Assembly (NCBI GenBank): GCA_036937835.1
Contig: CM072878.1
Location: 8,432,501-8,496,500, forward strand
DNA: 64,000 bases
Direction: 5' to 3'
DNA from: Pampus argenteus
Lineage: Eukaryota > Chordata > Actinopteri > Scombriformes > Stromateidae
Shown here: piece by piece, positions 25,444-37,032 of the stretch
How the letters are laid out: each line of letters opens with the position of its first letter
How positions within the stretch are numbered: the first letter of the stretch is position 1
Made by a program: the position numbers and the translations under genes
The notes under the pieces: generated by a model
The model's database searches: none
The model's input: only the letters and a program-made list of their open reading frames with translations
Told to the model about the DNA's origin: nothing

Positions 25444-26150
25444 TACATGATTTAGACCTGAGGATGCAAAGCTCTGCTCCTTGCTGGTTATGGTCCAATT
25501 AAACCCAGAGCCCCGAATAATCTGATTGCCTAGAAGACTATCTGTTCTCAAAACTCAGCATGCCTTGCGGCTGTTTTGAGTCCTGCTCTTTTGGGCTTCC
25601 TGTCAGTACAGAAATCTTTGTTCTGTGATGGATTTCTCCCTGGATTAGTGTTGGTATTTTAGATAGCAGACTGCAAACTGCTCTCCTATCAAACTCTTAT
25701 GTAGCTGAGCTAGAAATATCTTGACATAATATCATCTTTATCTGCACTGCATCGGTTGCAGACACTGTACAAGCACTCTGATATTTTTAGTTTTTTTTAA
25801 GCTAATAAGGCTTCTTTTATGGATGTTCAGGTGTGAACTTTCTGATTATAAAGCTACACCTAATAGCCTCATATAGTCGTATGCTTCAGAGGATTCATTA
25901 CCCTTACCAAGCAAAGTATCTAGCTCATATTTCAGCTATTTAGCTATAGAGACAATGATGTTGCTATGTGTTTAAACATCTATAAAGGTAGATTGTTCCT
26001 TTAGGGTACATGTAAGGAATTCAAGGAGTTATACCCAGGTTAATATCAACAAAAAAAATCTTTAAAACATACATACCTTCCCATTAATATGACCTAAAAT
26101 TACAACATATTTAATAACCAGTGCAGGGAATTTCCAGGTGACTGTCTGGC
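25444..26150. other. Noncoding segment, nothing recognisable
   Basis: AT-rich DNA with no simple repeats of note and no gene or named repeat. Confidence 0.45.
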
Positions 26151-26151
<1 letters not shown>

Positions 26152-26183
<32 letters not shown>

Positions 26184-26288
26184 TTGGTCAGTAGGCTTGA
26201 TTATGCATGACCTCTTCAAATACCAGCAAAATGCCAGCGAGAAAATCACAGAGGACTGATTATAGTACAAATTCACTGGTAACAATTA

Positions 26289-26328
<40 letters not shown>
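26152..26328. repeat. Pair of (CA)n microsatellites
   Basis: CA tracts at about 26154-26182 and 26292-26328, in the same orientation and separated by about 110 bp. Confidence 0.95.
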
Positions 26329-26329
<1 letters not shown>

Positions 26330-26816
26330 TACAAACTACGTAGTGTAGCACAGCCACAGTGTTTTCAATCCTTCTCGTTGCTGCTTCAAAAATGAATAAT
26401 TATAGGTTTGGAAAAACAAAACACACGTCTATACACAGAGATATTCCTACATTAGCAACAGTGTATTATTCCAAACAGACACAATATGGACCTCTGTTTC
26501 TGCTTATTTTGAAACAAGCAAAAATGAAATAGAAAATATGTAGTTCCTCTCTTGGCTAATATAACAATAATAATAATAATACAGTTTTTGGTATTCTATT
26601 ACTACAATGTAAAGGGTGACCAGAAATCTCCTCTTGGCTCGCTGGTCCACTGTTAAATACAGTTGTTAAATACACATGTACCTTACAGAGAAGGGGATCT
26701 TTATGGAATCTCCCAATATCAGATTCACTTTGTAATGTAGTGATGTACTTTCTGTTTTTACCTCAGGGGTTCCTAGATTGGTATGACTCAACACCCCCCT
26801 TAATGTGTGTCTGTGT

Positions 26817-26818
<2 letters not shown>

Positions 26819-26867
<49 letters not shown>

Positions 26868-26877
26868 TGTGTGTGTA
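26819..26877. repeat. (TG)n microsatellite
   Basis: About 29 TG units with one GG interruption near 26860. Imperfect TG patches continue near 26985-27125. Confidence 0.95.
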
Positions 26878-27794
26878 TGAGTGAGTTTGAGTACATGTGT
26901 GATTATATGGTATTTGGCTTACTGACTCACCCCTCTTGTGCCCAAAGAGTGATTCTGCTGACTCCAGTGTTATGTCTTTAATCACTGTGTGTCTATATAT
27001 GTGTGTGAGTGTGTGTGTTTGTATATGTGTGTGTACTGAAGATGTAACATATCCTTGTTTGTATGTCTTTAAGTGTGTCCGTTAGTTTGTGTACATCCAG
27101 CATGTATGTATGTGTGTGTGTGTGGCTGTGTTCACGTGTTAATGGCTAATGGGTTTTGTCAGTGTGACTGAACTGAGGTCAACACAGTTGATTAAGGAAG
27201 CAAGCTCTGCCTACACATTCAACCAGCACACAGTCTACCTCCCCATTCTAAGCCTCCACTTTACTGGTGCTCAGATTAAAAATTTACTGCTTGCAGTGAC
27301 AGACAGTAAATCCACTGCTTTCACATTATTAAAAGTTTGAATGTCTGCAGGCAAAATGAGCATCTGAACTAGTATTAGTGAACAGAGATGGATGGGAAAA
27401 GAGCAGATTCTCATGCTGAAGGAGGGATCCTCTTACCAGTCATCTCTACAAGTCACTTGAACTGAACAGTTGTCTTTTCAGTGCTATATTTTTTTAAATG
27501 CCATTATATTGCAGTTGAAATTACAGTCAGTATTGGTTCTGCTTTAGATGGGCATTGATTTCCACACTCCACAGTCTCAAAACCTCATTAAATCAACCTC
27601 ATTAAATATACTAAGATTCAATGCTGTAAGGCAAAAAAACCCCCCACAAAAAACATAAAAATCCCTGGGTCAATATTTTTGTGTGTATATTATTGTATAC
27701 ACACAGCGTATTGGTCCATGTAATCATTCTAACAGTCCATGTTCTGTGCATAAATGTGTTGGGAGTATTGTATTGGGATAGACTTCCAAGAAGC

Positions 27795-27858
27795 CAATCT
27801 TTCTCTAACCCAACACAAGTCATTTCAGTGTGCCTAAACGTAACCATACCCAATCAAC
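27795..27858 (+). repeat. Degenerate piece of the CTAAACCTAACC repeat family (copy D)
   Basis: Sequence of the form CTTTCTCTAACCCAACACAAGT, then GTGTGCCTAAACGTAACCAT, aligns by eye with the 33.47, 36.83 and 37.60 kb copies of the same motif order (TTTCC-AACC-AAGTG-TTTGTG-CTAAACCTAACC). Only the central motif is recognisable here. I cannot delimit the element's ends. Confidence 0.4.
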
Positions 27859-28252
27859 AAGGGCAGCAGATCAGAAAACACCTGGTGCAGGTTCTCTACA
27901 ACCCATCTCTGTGTCCCGATTATGTCTCCTAGAAAAAGTTAACCATGAAAAAAAAACGAACACCGACTGAACTAAAGTTGATGATTATTGTGAAGTTTGG
28001 CTGAGGGTGTTTTGTGTTTCTCATGGATTTTACAGTATTTCTACAGGCGCACTCAGCAGGATCCCCGGTGACGTCACTCAGGTAATAGAAGAACATCCCC
28101 TTGAGAAATAAATCTTGAACATATATTTTTGAATCTATTCATCAGTGCTTTTAGTTCTTTGTTTCCTGTCTAATCTTTCTAATCACATCAGTGATTGGAG
28201 GAGTTGGCGCACAACACAACACACATTCGTCACTGAACTTTATGTCTGAACT

Positions 28253-28425
28253 GTGACACACACACGCATGCAAACACACATACACACTCAATACACATGC
28301 ATAATGATTCATGCTTCGGAGCACCTCACATCTTGCTCAAACATTCTGTTTCCTGTTTACTATGTACAACTGTACTATGCCTGTGTGTGTTTTTCTCGTG
28401 TGTGTGTGTGTGTGTGTGTGGTTTT
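28253..28425. repeat. CA-rich patch and (TG)n microsatellite
   Basis: Imperfect ACACACGCATGCAAACACACATACACAC at about 28255-28300, then about 11 TG units at 28398-28421. The overlapping frames are repeat-driven. Confidence 0.88.
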
Positions 28426-30330
28426 AATGTGCATGTTGTTGTTTATGCATGTCCATGTTATCCTCTTACAGTGAGCAGTGTTGACACGCTGCTGCTGTTA
28501 CATCCGTTTGGTCTGCGCTACTGTGCTGATGTCATGTATTAAATATTATTAATGTACAAACTCTCGTGCATTCCTGTCTAGTAACTATGATTGTAACAGT
28601 AGATGATAAACTTACAGAATGAATTTGTGAATATAAGGATATATTATATTGTGGATAAATGGGTTTAAATTTGCACTTTCATTGTGGCTGTTTGTGCAAA
28701 CAATTGCACAATAGGTGCACAGTTTTGGTTCTGCTTTGTTTCTAACTTGACATAACGGCTCATGATGAAGATAAAAAAGAAAACAATCAAAAGAATCAAG
28801 ATTAAAACTTTAAATCGAGTCTCCAAAATTCATAATTGATGAAGGTTAACCACAAATTTTTTTACAATTACTCGGCACACTTACTTATATCAAAAGGGGA
28901 AAAAAGCCAAATATGAGAAAACATTATGAGTCTGCTTTGAAATTATTCACCACCCAACGTAATGTAATGTAAAACTGTTCATACATGTGAATAATATCTT
29001 TGATTGAATGAGGCTTGATGAGGCTTTTCACACAACTGTGGTGATTTGTTTTATATGAGTAAACTGCAGCAGCCAATCCCACGTGCCCGCCTCTGCATAT
29101 GTCCTAGGATGCACTGGGCCTTGTGGGCAAGTCTGGATATCGCACAGCTCACAGAGCTGACATCGACACAGCTGTACAGTGTGAGTGTGAGTCTATGATA
29201 TGCAATTTGTTTTAGTCCCCCCTTTGTCTACTTTGTCTTTATGTCTTTCTCATTTCTTATGAAAATCAAGTAAAAACAACAACAAATAAAGTAAAGAAAA
29301 ACTCTTTTTCCGATGTGTGTAACTGAAAGTGTGACTTGTGGGTACCAGTCAAAGATTCATTAAAAACCCATAGCATGGCCTTTAATGTTAATTGATCAGT
29401 GTGGAGAGTCAATATCACGCCGAAAAAGACAGCAAACTCACCTCGAAGGGTCAACAGATGGTGACGTTTTTGGACTCATTAGGAAAATGTGTAGTGTTCA
29501 AGTGTCAGTTTTCTTTGCTCTGTCTCCACTGGCTCTGCTCAGTGGCCTACAGGACAAAACTGTGACCACACAGGGCCACTCCCAGGTGTGACTGTGTGTA
29601 CTATAAACCTCACTCCCTGTGCAAACTGCACCTCAGGCCATGCTATAAATAATGAAGATTGTTCTCATTTCCCTTTTTTCCAATGCTTGCTGCAGTGCTT
29701 TTGTAGCCTTGTGTTCTGCTCTCTGTAGCACTATGCCACAAGGAACTATCTGTTATTATTATTATTATCCACTTGGTTTATATCTGATGAAGTAGCTTCT
29801 GTATGCTTGTTGAACTCTCAGGCATTACTTTCAGCCAGACTGGAGTGATATGTGATAGTGAGGAACACCTGACACAAAATAATATCAGGTGCATATTAGC
29901 ATTAATGCACAAATGCTCCCATGCACAACTATAGGTACGTACTGTACACAAGCCACGACACATCTATGCACATGAGAACCACACACACACACACACTCAT
30001 GCAGTAATTTACAGTAGACTGTGTCCTTGATGTGAGGCCCGAGGAGCTATTTTAAATGTCCCACTTAGGCAGTGAGGCAGTTAAAATCCATACATCCTTA
30101 TGTGGCACTGAGACACACATATACACACATTTTAACACGTATCACAAGCACACACCTATTATGTGTGAGCATGCCTGCTTTAGGTGTAGGCATTTTTTGT
30201 TCATTTCAGTTTGGTTTTCTGCCAATAATCTGTAATTAAATGATGTAGTGATTGATATGTTGACCCTTAAAGAACCTATTTGACCTTGTAGGGTTTGAAT
30301 TTAATTCAAACTTAACACTTCACAGTGACC
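28426..30330. other. Noncoding segment, no gene seen
   Basis: AT-rich DNA. One GC-richer patch at about 29065-29180 has a CCAAT word next to a CACGTG E-box (AGCCAATCCCACGTG at 29071). This could be a weak promoter or enhancer, but no transcript or first exon can be argued from it. A short ATT repeat sits near 29753-29769 and a CA patch near 29983-29998. Confidence 0.4.
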
Positions 30331-30900
30331 TTTACATAAGAGAGAAAGACAGACAGGCAAAAGGAGGCATGAACATAGACAAACAGAAGGAAGGAAACAC
30401 AGAAACCGGCGGAAATTTCATTCTTACTTCATTCCTCAGAGTAATATAGAAAAGCAGGCAGTTAGGTAAACTGAGCGAGATAACCACTGGGCAGCAGGAG
30501 GAGGAGGAGGAGGAGGAGGAGGATGGCGGAATGTGTGATTGGGGGTTGACAAGAAGTTTGGAAAGAGGAGCGTTGAAGGGAAGAGGGAGAGCAAAGAGGA
30601 TAAATGTTGCTCCCAGATAAGAAGGATGACAAGAAATTGGAGGAGGCAGCTTATGCAGGTAAACGACAAGGAGGAAACAGAGCTGGTGCACAGGGGTGAA
30701 TCTGTGGTGGAGGAGGAGGAGGTGGAGGAGGTTAAGGAGGAACAGGGGAAATGAGCAGATAAATACAGAGAGAAGAAGAAGAAGAAGAAGAAGGGAGAGC
30801 GGTTGAGGGGGAACAGGTATTGATAGTGCTGGGAGTCAGAGAATACAGGTATCAAAGAAGAAGAGATAAGAATTCACACAACCACAAAAAAAAGAGATGG
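30330..30900. repeat. Purine-rich tract with (GGA)n and (GAA)n
   Basis: The plus strand is strongly purine-biased for over 500 bp, with (GGA)n at about 30498-30522, GGAGGAGGTGG near 30706-30740 and (GAA)n at about 30771-30794. The apparent 119- and 139-codon minus-strand frames are Ser/Leu/Pro translations of this bias. Confidence 0.88.
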
Positions 30901-31205
30901 TGTGTGTTTCAGTGTTTTGTGCGTGCATGTGTGTGTGATTGACAAAATACCTGCAGACTCCTGTGTGCTTGAGCGTCACTGTTGCATCTCTCTCTGTGCT
31001 TGCATCTGTGTGTTTCCTTGCGTGTGTGTGTGTGTGATGGCCTAGAACAGTAATGTATGCCTTCTCCTCAGCTGGGTTGATCTCATTGTGTCAAACTCAG
31101 GGCTTTGACTAATCACTCCCAAATAAGAGGACTCAGCGAACAGTCGTACACACACACACACACACACGCACATATTTGAACATGAGCACACACACGTATG
31201 CACAC
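30901..31205. repeat. TG and CA patches
   Basis: TG patches near 30900-30940 and 31020-31037 and a CA tract at about 31148-31172. Confidence 0.85.
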
Positions 31206-31545
31206 AATAATGTAACTTATCTTGGTATTTTTCCTCTGTCCACCCCCTGTTTCTTCATCTCTTGCTGTCTTTATCATACATTCAATCTATCGTCTTTTCT
31301 GTGAATGCCCGACTGTTTGCCATCTGTCTCTCAACACCAACAGCTTCCCTTCACCTCCGTTTTTCTCCTTATCGGCAGCCCCTCTGTTGCCCCTTGGCAT
31401 TCATCTCTCTTTTGGTATATAGCTTAGTTCTACAACAGGGACGTTAGGATGGAGGAGAGTACATGCTACAAAGGTCACAGGGCTCATATTTGACATGACT
31501 CTTCTTCTGTTTGTATGGATTTTGACATAGAAGTCTTAAATGTCT

Positions 31546-31870
31546 AAAATTAAAGAAATAGTTCATTCAAATATGATTTTAGAGAGCTTAGCTTAGCATA
31601 CAAACTGTAAGCAGGGGGAAACAGCTAGCGTTGCTCTATGTGTGAATTATCAGGTGATTCAATGCAGGTTATTTGCTGCACTTTTTTTTTTTTTTTTTTT
31701 TTGGCCAGGTGCATCCTGGACTTCCTGAATTTTTTGCTGTCACTGTGAGGTTGCCAGGTGACAATGGAGACTGGAGGAAGTCACTGCTACTTGGCCAAGA
31801 AATAATTGGGCTCATAGCCACCTATTACAATCGCAATGTGTTGCTTTTACACTTTTGACTTTTCTGATCA
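31546..31870. mobile_element. Copy of a common percomorph interspersed repeat (TTAAAG / GCTTAGCTTAGCAT family)
   Basis: The left part has TTAAAGAAATAGTTCATTC, then GAGCTTAGCTTAGCATA and GGGGGAAACAGCTAGC, words I associate with a very abundant spiny-rayed fish repeat. After a 21-T run (31682-31702) the right part carries TGTCACTGTGAGGTTGCCAGG, GGAAGTCACTGCT and TTGGCCAAGAAATAATTG, and TTGCTTTTACACTTTTGAC, words from the inner part of the same family. No protein is encoded, so it is non-autonomous or a relic. Its class (MITE-like or other) is not determined. Confidence 0.5.
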
Positions 31871-32035
31871 TATGATCATTTGGACAGGATACAACAGAGA
31901 CAAAAGTGTGTGTGTAGCTAGTTGTTTCATTTTTGTGTGTAGAATAGCAGCTCTGGTGTACCAGCTCAACTTTGTCCTAACCCAGATTTACTGTTACCTT
32001 CCTAATACATGCTGAGGAGCAGGTGCATGCCTGTA

Positions 32036-32330
32036 TGACTGTATGTGTGCACACGTGAGCATGTGTGTGCATATGTGTGCATATGTGTGTGTGTATGTGT
32101 CTTATGAGTGATTGCAGTTCGACCTTTTCCTTCTGGCAACCTCGCCTGGATTGCACTCAGATCAAGATGGCAAGTACTCTAAATGTGTGTGAGTTGTGTG
32201 TGTGTGTGTGTGGTTTGATAGATGCCACAGATCATGGCTCTTGGATTGCATTGCGGTGAGCCAGGCCAGCCAAGTCATATCACATTAACACACACACACA
32301 CGCACGCACGCACACACTCATGAATGGGTG
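32036..32330. repeat. TG and CA patches
   Basis: Imperfect TG patches at 32040-32100 and 32183-32212 and a CA patch with CGCACGCACG near 32287-32318. Confidence 0.85.
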
Positions 32331-32764
32331 AATGAATGAAGGCTGAGATGATAAAGAATGATTGGAAAGTGGTCCCAGGGTAATTTCATACCTCCGTCAC
32401 ATTTTGTGTGTAAGTATGTGTGTGCATGTGTGACTGGATATATGCACGTATACAATATCTACCAGAGCAAAAGGTTTATTTGGTAATATTATTTTGTGTC
32501 TATGATACTAAAGTATACTATACTGACACTAAGTACATGTGAATTATCACTTATGTTGCTGTTATGTATTCATATCTATTGTCTAGCCTTACATTGCGTC
32601 ATCTCACAGTGGGGAAGTCACGAGTGCTGCTGCTGCAGCTGGCCTTGTCAGGTTAAGCTGCACTACTTCCTGTAGCCTATTGGGGGCAGTGTGAGCCATA
32701 CATTAGAGGCTGCTGTCAAACTAGAGCAGCAGAAGCAGCAGCAGTGTAACAGTTGGTATTTGCA

Positions 32765-32836
32765 GTGTTCTTGTTTTTTTTCAGTGTGTGTGTGTGTGTG
32801 TGTGTGTTTAGCAGAACACAGCAAAAAAAAAAAAAA
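32765..32836. repeat. (TG)n tract and A14 run
   Basis: About 11 TG units at 32784-32807, then a run of about 14 A at 32823-32836. Confidence 0.9.
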
Positions 32837-33002
32837 GGTAAAAAGGAGGAGGAGATAAGAAAGCAAAAGTGCTACTTTATATCCCATACCTTATAACTAC
32901 CCAGTTTTCCAATGCCACAAATCCACGCTGCAGTGCCAAATGTGTGGTGTTGTTATATAAGTAATTCCTGGATGCATGTATCCAAGTCTGTCCTCTTAAG
33001 AA

Positions 33003-33600
33003 AAATGACACTATAGGTCATAAATTCAGTGGCCAAAAATGACCTATAGTTTATGATCGAGTTAAAATTGTAACGTGTTAATAGTATGTAAGTTGTTGGT
33101 GCTAAAAGTTTCTCATTGCTATCCTCTATAATAGTTTACTTTCATGTATATAATAATAATAAAAAAAACATACATAGTGCAGACAAAAATATAACAGGTA
33201 CAGAATCTACATCTACATCCAGCATATGCAGTAATTATGACCAGGTGACGTGGCTTAGTTCAGAAGACATCAATATAAGGTCAATATCAGGAGGAGATGG
33301 GTAGGAGAATGGATAGATAGTTATTGAGATGGCAGAGAGTAGCAGCAAGTAGGAGAAAGTTACACAAGCATCAGGTCAGGATATTTTAACCAGACATTAT
33401 TTTTTTACCATCATGTCGGGACATTTTGGCCGTCACGTTGGGACCTTTAATCACTTTAGCCAAACTGTGATCACCACGATACTTTTCCTAACCGTAACCA
33501 AGTGCTTTTTTGTGTCTAAACCTAACCAGACTTTAACCACAGCATAGGTCTATTACGCTCCTAAGGGCCGTTCTGTCGTTTGTGCAGGTACAAAATGTGG
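33003..33600 (+). mobile_element. Interrupted copy A of the CTAAACCTAACC repeat family
   Basis: Blocks align by eye with copy B in the same order: the hairpin block TAAATTCAGTGGCC (33021-33034); AATTATGACCAGGTGAC with GACTCAG-like sequence (about 33233-33266); AGGATATTTTAACC (about 33379); and CCTAACCGTAACCAAGTG plus CTAAACCTAACCAGAC (about 33489-33535). About 180 bp between blocks 1 and 2 and about 110 bp between blocks 2 and 3 are absent from copy B, so this copy carries extra DNA or copy B has lost it. No protein is encoded. Confidence 0.5.
33010..33050. repeat. Perfect 12-bp inverted repeat (hairpin) in copy A
   Basis: ACTATAGGTCAT at 33010-33021 is the exact reverse complement of ATGACCTATAGT at 33039-33050, with a 17-nt spacer. 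Copy B retains CTATAGTTAGGTTATG-like sequence at the equivalent place but with imperfect arms. It may be a terminal or subterminal inverted repeat of the element. Confidence 0.85.
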
Positions 33601-33739
33601 TCATTTAATTTGGAGGACTTGTTGATTTATCTGTAGTGCTTGAAATGCTGCATATGACCCGTGTAAGACAAGTTTCTCGAGGCATCACATCACAAGCCTT
33701 TTGCTTAGATACCATGCTACCTTTGAGCTACTCATGAGC

Positions 33740-34232
33740 ACTTACCAAAGTCCACCCCCCCTCCTTCATCCCCCAATATAACCTAATTAATGCCACAATC
33801 GATCAGTACATGAATTAACAATGTGGACAAGCGTGTCACTGAAAATATATGTGGCAAAAATGTATTAATAGCTATATCATTAAGAATCATTATTAATTCC
33901 CGCCAAGCCTCTGTCATTTCCCTTCAGCACGACTGACGAGACAATGATGTACAGAGTGGCAGCCTTAAGGTCAGAGAGGCTCTCTGGTGACTGCGAATGT
34001 TACAAATTAAAATCTCAGGATTTCTGTAATTAAGGAAACAGGTGAGGAAGTCAGGAAAGTGGAAAACAGATGCTGCGTTGGTTAGATTCCCCCTGTGACA
34101 GCATGCATTAGAAGAAAATAAAGAAGAATCATCCTTAATAAAATGAAGCCTTTCTTCTTTCAGCTGGGAATAATCGTCAACATGATATTGATATTAAATA
34201 AAGAAGGTTCACATATTTCCTACCTCACAGTG

Positions 34233-34262
<30 letters not shown>
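33740..34262. other. Clean AT-rich block ending in (GAA)n
   Basis: From 33770 to 34200 there is no microsatellite and the sequence is rich in TAATTAAT, ATGAATTAACAATG, GTATTAATAGC, ATTATTAATTCCC and TGTAATTAAGG words, typical of homeodomain-bound regulatory DNA. A (GAA)n tract of about 9 units follows at 34233-34260. Conservation cannot be assessed here. Confidence 0.28.
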
Positions 34263-34263
<1 letters not shown>

Positions 34264-34429
34264 AATCTTCATTTTTAGTTTAATGTAAGGAAATCTGGAT
34301 TACAGTAGAATACAATAGGCCTGATTATAATTTAGACGAAATACTCTCCTGGGTCTTGGCAATAAATATGGGTCAATATGTGTGGCTGAATCTTTGTGTT
34401 CATCAGCATAAGTATCTGTGTGTGTGTGT

Positions 34430-34600
34430 TATTTGAACACAGAGGGCTTGGATTGAGCATCAAAGGCCCATTCACAGTGAAGTGGCAGAGCCAGTCTCTC
34501 TGCCTGCCACCAGCTCTAATTAGTCATTCACACTGGTTATCGCCAATCAGCATCTTCTATTAGCTCTCAAGAGCTAACGACGACAACACACCACACAGGA
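34430..34600. other. Clean block, possible conserved noncoding element
   Basis: GC-balanced sequence with no repeats, containing TCTAATTAGTCATTC near 34515 and a CCAATCAG word near 34543. It is bounded on the right by a CA tract. Confidence 0.2.
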
Positions 34601-34604
34601 AGAC

Positions 34605-34735
34605 ACTGACACAAATACACACACACACACACACACACGCACACAAAAAACATGCTCAAACTTCCAGAGGCACACTTGGATCCTTCTTCCAGAAAAAAGC
34701 CAACATAGATGACATAGAGGGTATATCACAACATA

Positions 34736-34780
<45 letters not shown>

Positions 34781-34781
34781 G
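34605..34781. repeat. CA tract and CA/TA compound microsatellite
   Basis: CA at about 34615-34645, then a compound tract with about 11 CA units running into about 11 TA units at 34737-34781. Confidence 0.94.
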
Positions 34782-34984
34782 GCTAAATGAAATGGACAGA
34801 AGTACATGATGAAACTCTCCTGATGCAGTAACTACTGTATGGAATTTGTATATATGTATATATATTTCTATATGATTCCATCAATGTATCAGAACAACAA
34901 ATTAAATAAATTTCCTCCTTTGCATAAGAAAAATGGCTCATATAAATGTCATCTGAACTCGCATTCAAACAAATGTAGATACCA

Positions 34985-35222
34985 ACTATATTATCCTCAT
35001 TGACATAATGCATTCCCTCATACCTTAACCCTAAACTGAATCTAAACCCAACTCTAACATTGATCCTAAAAACCAAGTCCTAATACGTTTGGACCAGCCA
35101 AAATGTCCTCACTTCCCAGAAATGACCTCACTCTGTAGGTTAAAAACATCTTGTCCTCACTATGTAGCAAGTACAAGTAATATACACACACAGGCACACA
35201 CACACATACGCACACACAGAGC
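34985..35222 (+). mobile_element. Copy of a fish repeat fused to a CA tract (GGACCAGCCAAAATGTCCTCAC family)
   Basis: Ordered words TATCCTCATTGACATAATGCATTCC, CTTAACCCTAAACTG, CCTAAAAACCAAGTCCTAA, GGACCAGCCAAAATGTCC, CTGTAGGTTAAAAACATC, TATGTAGCAAGTACAAGTA and then CACACACAGGCACACAC match, from memory, a widespread teleost repeat that ends in a CA microsatellite. No coding capacity is seen. The CA array is probably born from the element's tail. Confidence 0.5.
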
Positions 35223-36000
35223 AGGCTTCTCACTTGGGAGTCAGTGCCTGGTCAGATCATTGCTTTCCAGGTCAGTTTCTTCACTAGAAACCACTGATGG
35301 GACATCAGCAGTGAGCATTTGTACTTGGCCTACATGATGTGAGATATTCATGAGTGAATCTAATCAAAAATGTGTAATACTCAAATAGTCGCTTGCAATG
35401 TTCGGAGAAACAGCCATCTCTCCTCTATATTTCCATTTTATAATCCTTTTTGGTCTTTTTTGTTTCAAGTTCCATACTCTCCTTTTTTTAATTTTGTTTT
35501 TGCCTTCCTGCCCCCTCTCTCTCTCTCATCTATTTATCACACCCACATTTTTACATCATCAGGCATCAAGAGCAGTTTGTCACATTAGCGAGCCACTCTG
35601 CAGAGTGTTGACTTTCCTGAAAAAACCCCCCAAAACTTTCTGCTTCTTAAACAATCTTAAACTATGAGAGTTTACAGTTTCAGAGTAGTTGCAGAGAACA
35701 CTTTAATGCCCAGCGTCCGTCATTATGATGATCTCTGACCATCACCAGCCACCTAATGTCCTCCACGCTTTTTTCTATCTGTCCCTTCGTGCCTTGTCGA
35801 GCCACCTCTGTGCCCCTTTGTGACTACACTGTGAGTAATACCATCAGCAACGCCATGTCTCAGCAACATCTAGGACAACATGAAGGTCAATCAGCAGCCA
35901 GTGGGTCTCATCTGGTTCCAACAGTCCTTCTCAGCCATATGTGCAAATGCTAAAAATAATAATAATAATAATAAAAAATAAACAATTTTAGCTGCATTTC
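35223..36000. other. Noncoding segment with (AAT)n
   Basis: Pyrimidine-rich stretch at about 35440-35540 and an AAT repeat at about 35954-35975. The frames at 35370-35667 reflect base bias. Confidence 0.45.
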
Positions 36001-36256
36001 TCATCTAAACTTAAATTAAACTGATATGCCACCTAACCCAGGCATGTAACTGACTGGCAGCAGTGTGAGCATCAATTCATAAAAAAATATGAAGTTTGTT
36101 GACGTCAGCTGGGACTCGCTGAAATCTATTTTTAACCGGACTTCTAACCCAAACCACTGAGAAGAACAGCAGGGCAGCACTCTGGTCAGCCTTTTGGATG
36201 TCCTATTAGGTGACTGCAGCTTCAGGGCCCTGACAACTGCTTCACAGCAAGCAAGC

Positions 36257-36308
36257 AAACACACACACACACACATGCACACACACGCACGCACGCACAC
36301 ACAAATAC
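36257..36308. repeat. (CA)n microsatellite with CG interruptions
   Basis: CA units with TGCACACACACGCACGCACG interruptions. Flanking frames show nothing recognisable. Confidence 0.9.
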
Positions 36309-36831
36309 AAATCCCACCTAGCCCTACTTGACATTCTGTTTTAGGCAATGTCAGTTTGTGTGTCTGCAGACGTGTTAGAGGGTATGACAGTGCTGATTGA
36401 ATCACAATCGGACAATGAATACCAATCTGTGTGCACCCAATCTGTTCTGCATGCCTTTCTCCTTCTCTGTCCTTGTGTGACTAGATTTTTAGTCGCTGCA
36501 GCACATCTGACATGTCTGTCAGTGTTATCTATGACACAGAGACTAAATACCCTTTCAGGGTCCTTCAGGACGATCAACATGGTTCCCAAAAAAAAAACAA
36601 AACCTCAACTTAACAGTATCCAATGAAGAATTTGATCAATTTCTCTTATCGCACAGGTGGTGTTGCTATGGTGACTTTGCAGTTGTGATAAATTATGATG
36701 TACAATCTACTGTATATAATGTATTTCTATGTCATTATATCCTCTTATAAATGGTTCTACCTGTGTTGTATAATAATAATTACTTTTTTAACAATTGTTT
36801 AGTATTGCATTTACTGCACACAAACTACAAT

Positions 36832-36912
36832 CTTTCCCAAACCCTACCCAAGTGGTTTTTTTTGTGCCTGGTTAAACCTAAACAGACCTAAACCACAGTG
36901 TTGTCACAAATC
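36832..36912 (+). repeat. Short copy C of the CTAAACCTAACC repeat family
   Basis: CCCAAACCCTACCCAAGTGG, a T run, TTTGTGCCTGGTTAAACC and CTAAACAGACCTAAACCACAG follow the same motif order as copies A, B and D. Immediately downstream the sequence changes to the GTACC-hairpin and tRNA-like segment. Confidence 0.45.
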
Positions 36913-36939
36913 CGGGGTGAAAGTAGGCCGATGCAGTCC

Positions 36940-36978
36940 GGTACTCCGTGCCACTAAAATATTATGGTGCCGGTACCA
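36940..36978. repeat. Imperfect GGTAC hairpin
   Basis: GGTACTCCGTGCCAC (36940-36954) and GGTGCCGGTACC (36966-36977) form an imperfect inverted repeat around an AT-rich loop. It lies at the junction between copy C and the tRNA-like segment and may mark an element end. Confidence 0.55.
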
Positions 36979-37032
36979 AGGAAAATGGGACAGCAGCTGT
37001 TTGCCAATAAACTAATGCAACTAGGAGTGTAT

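Noticed and set aside
30332..30855. 119- and 139-codon minus-strand frames
   Set aside because: Translations of a purine-rich tract with GGA and GAA repeats. Poly-Ser and poly-Pro come from these units.
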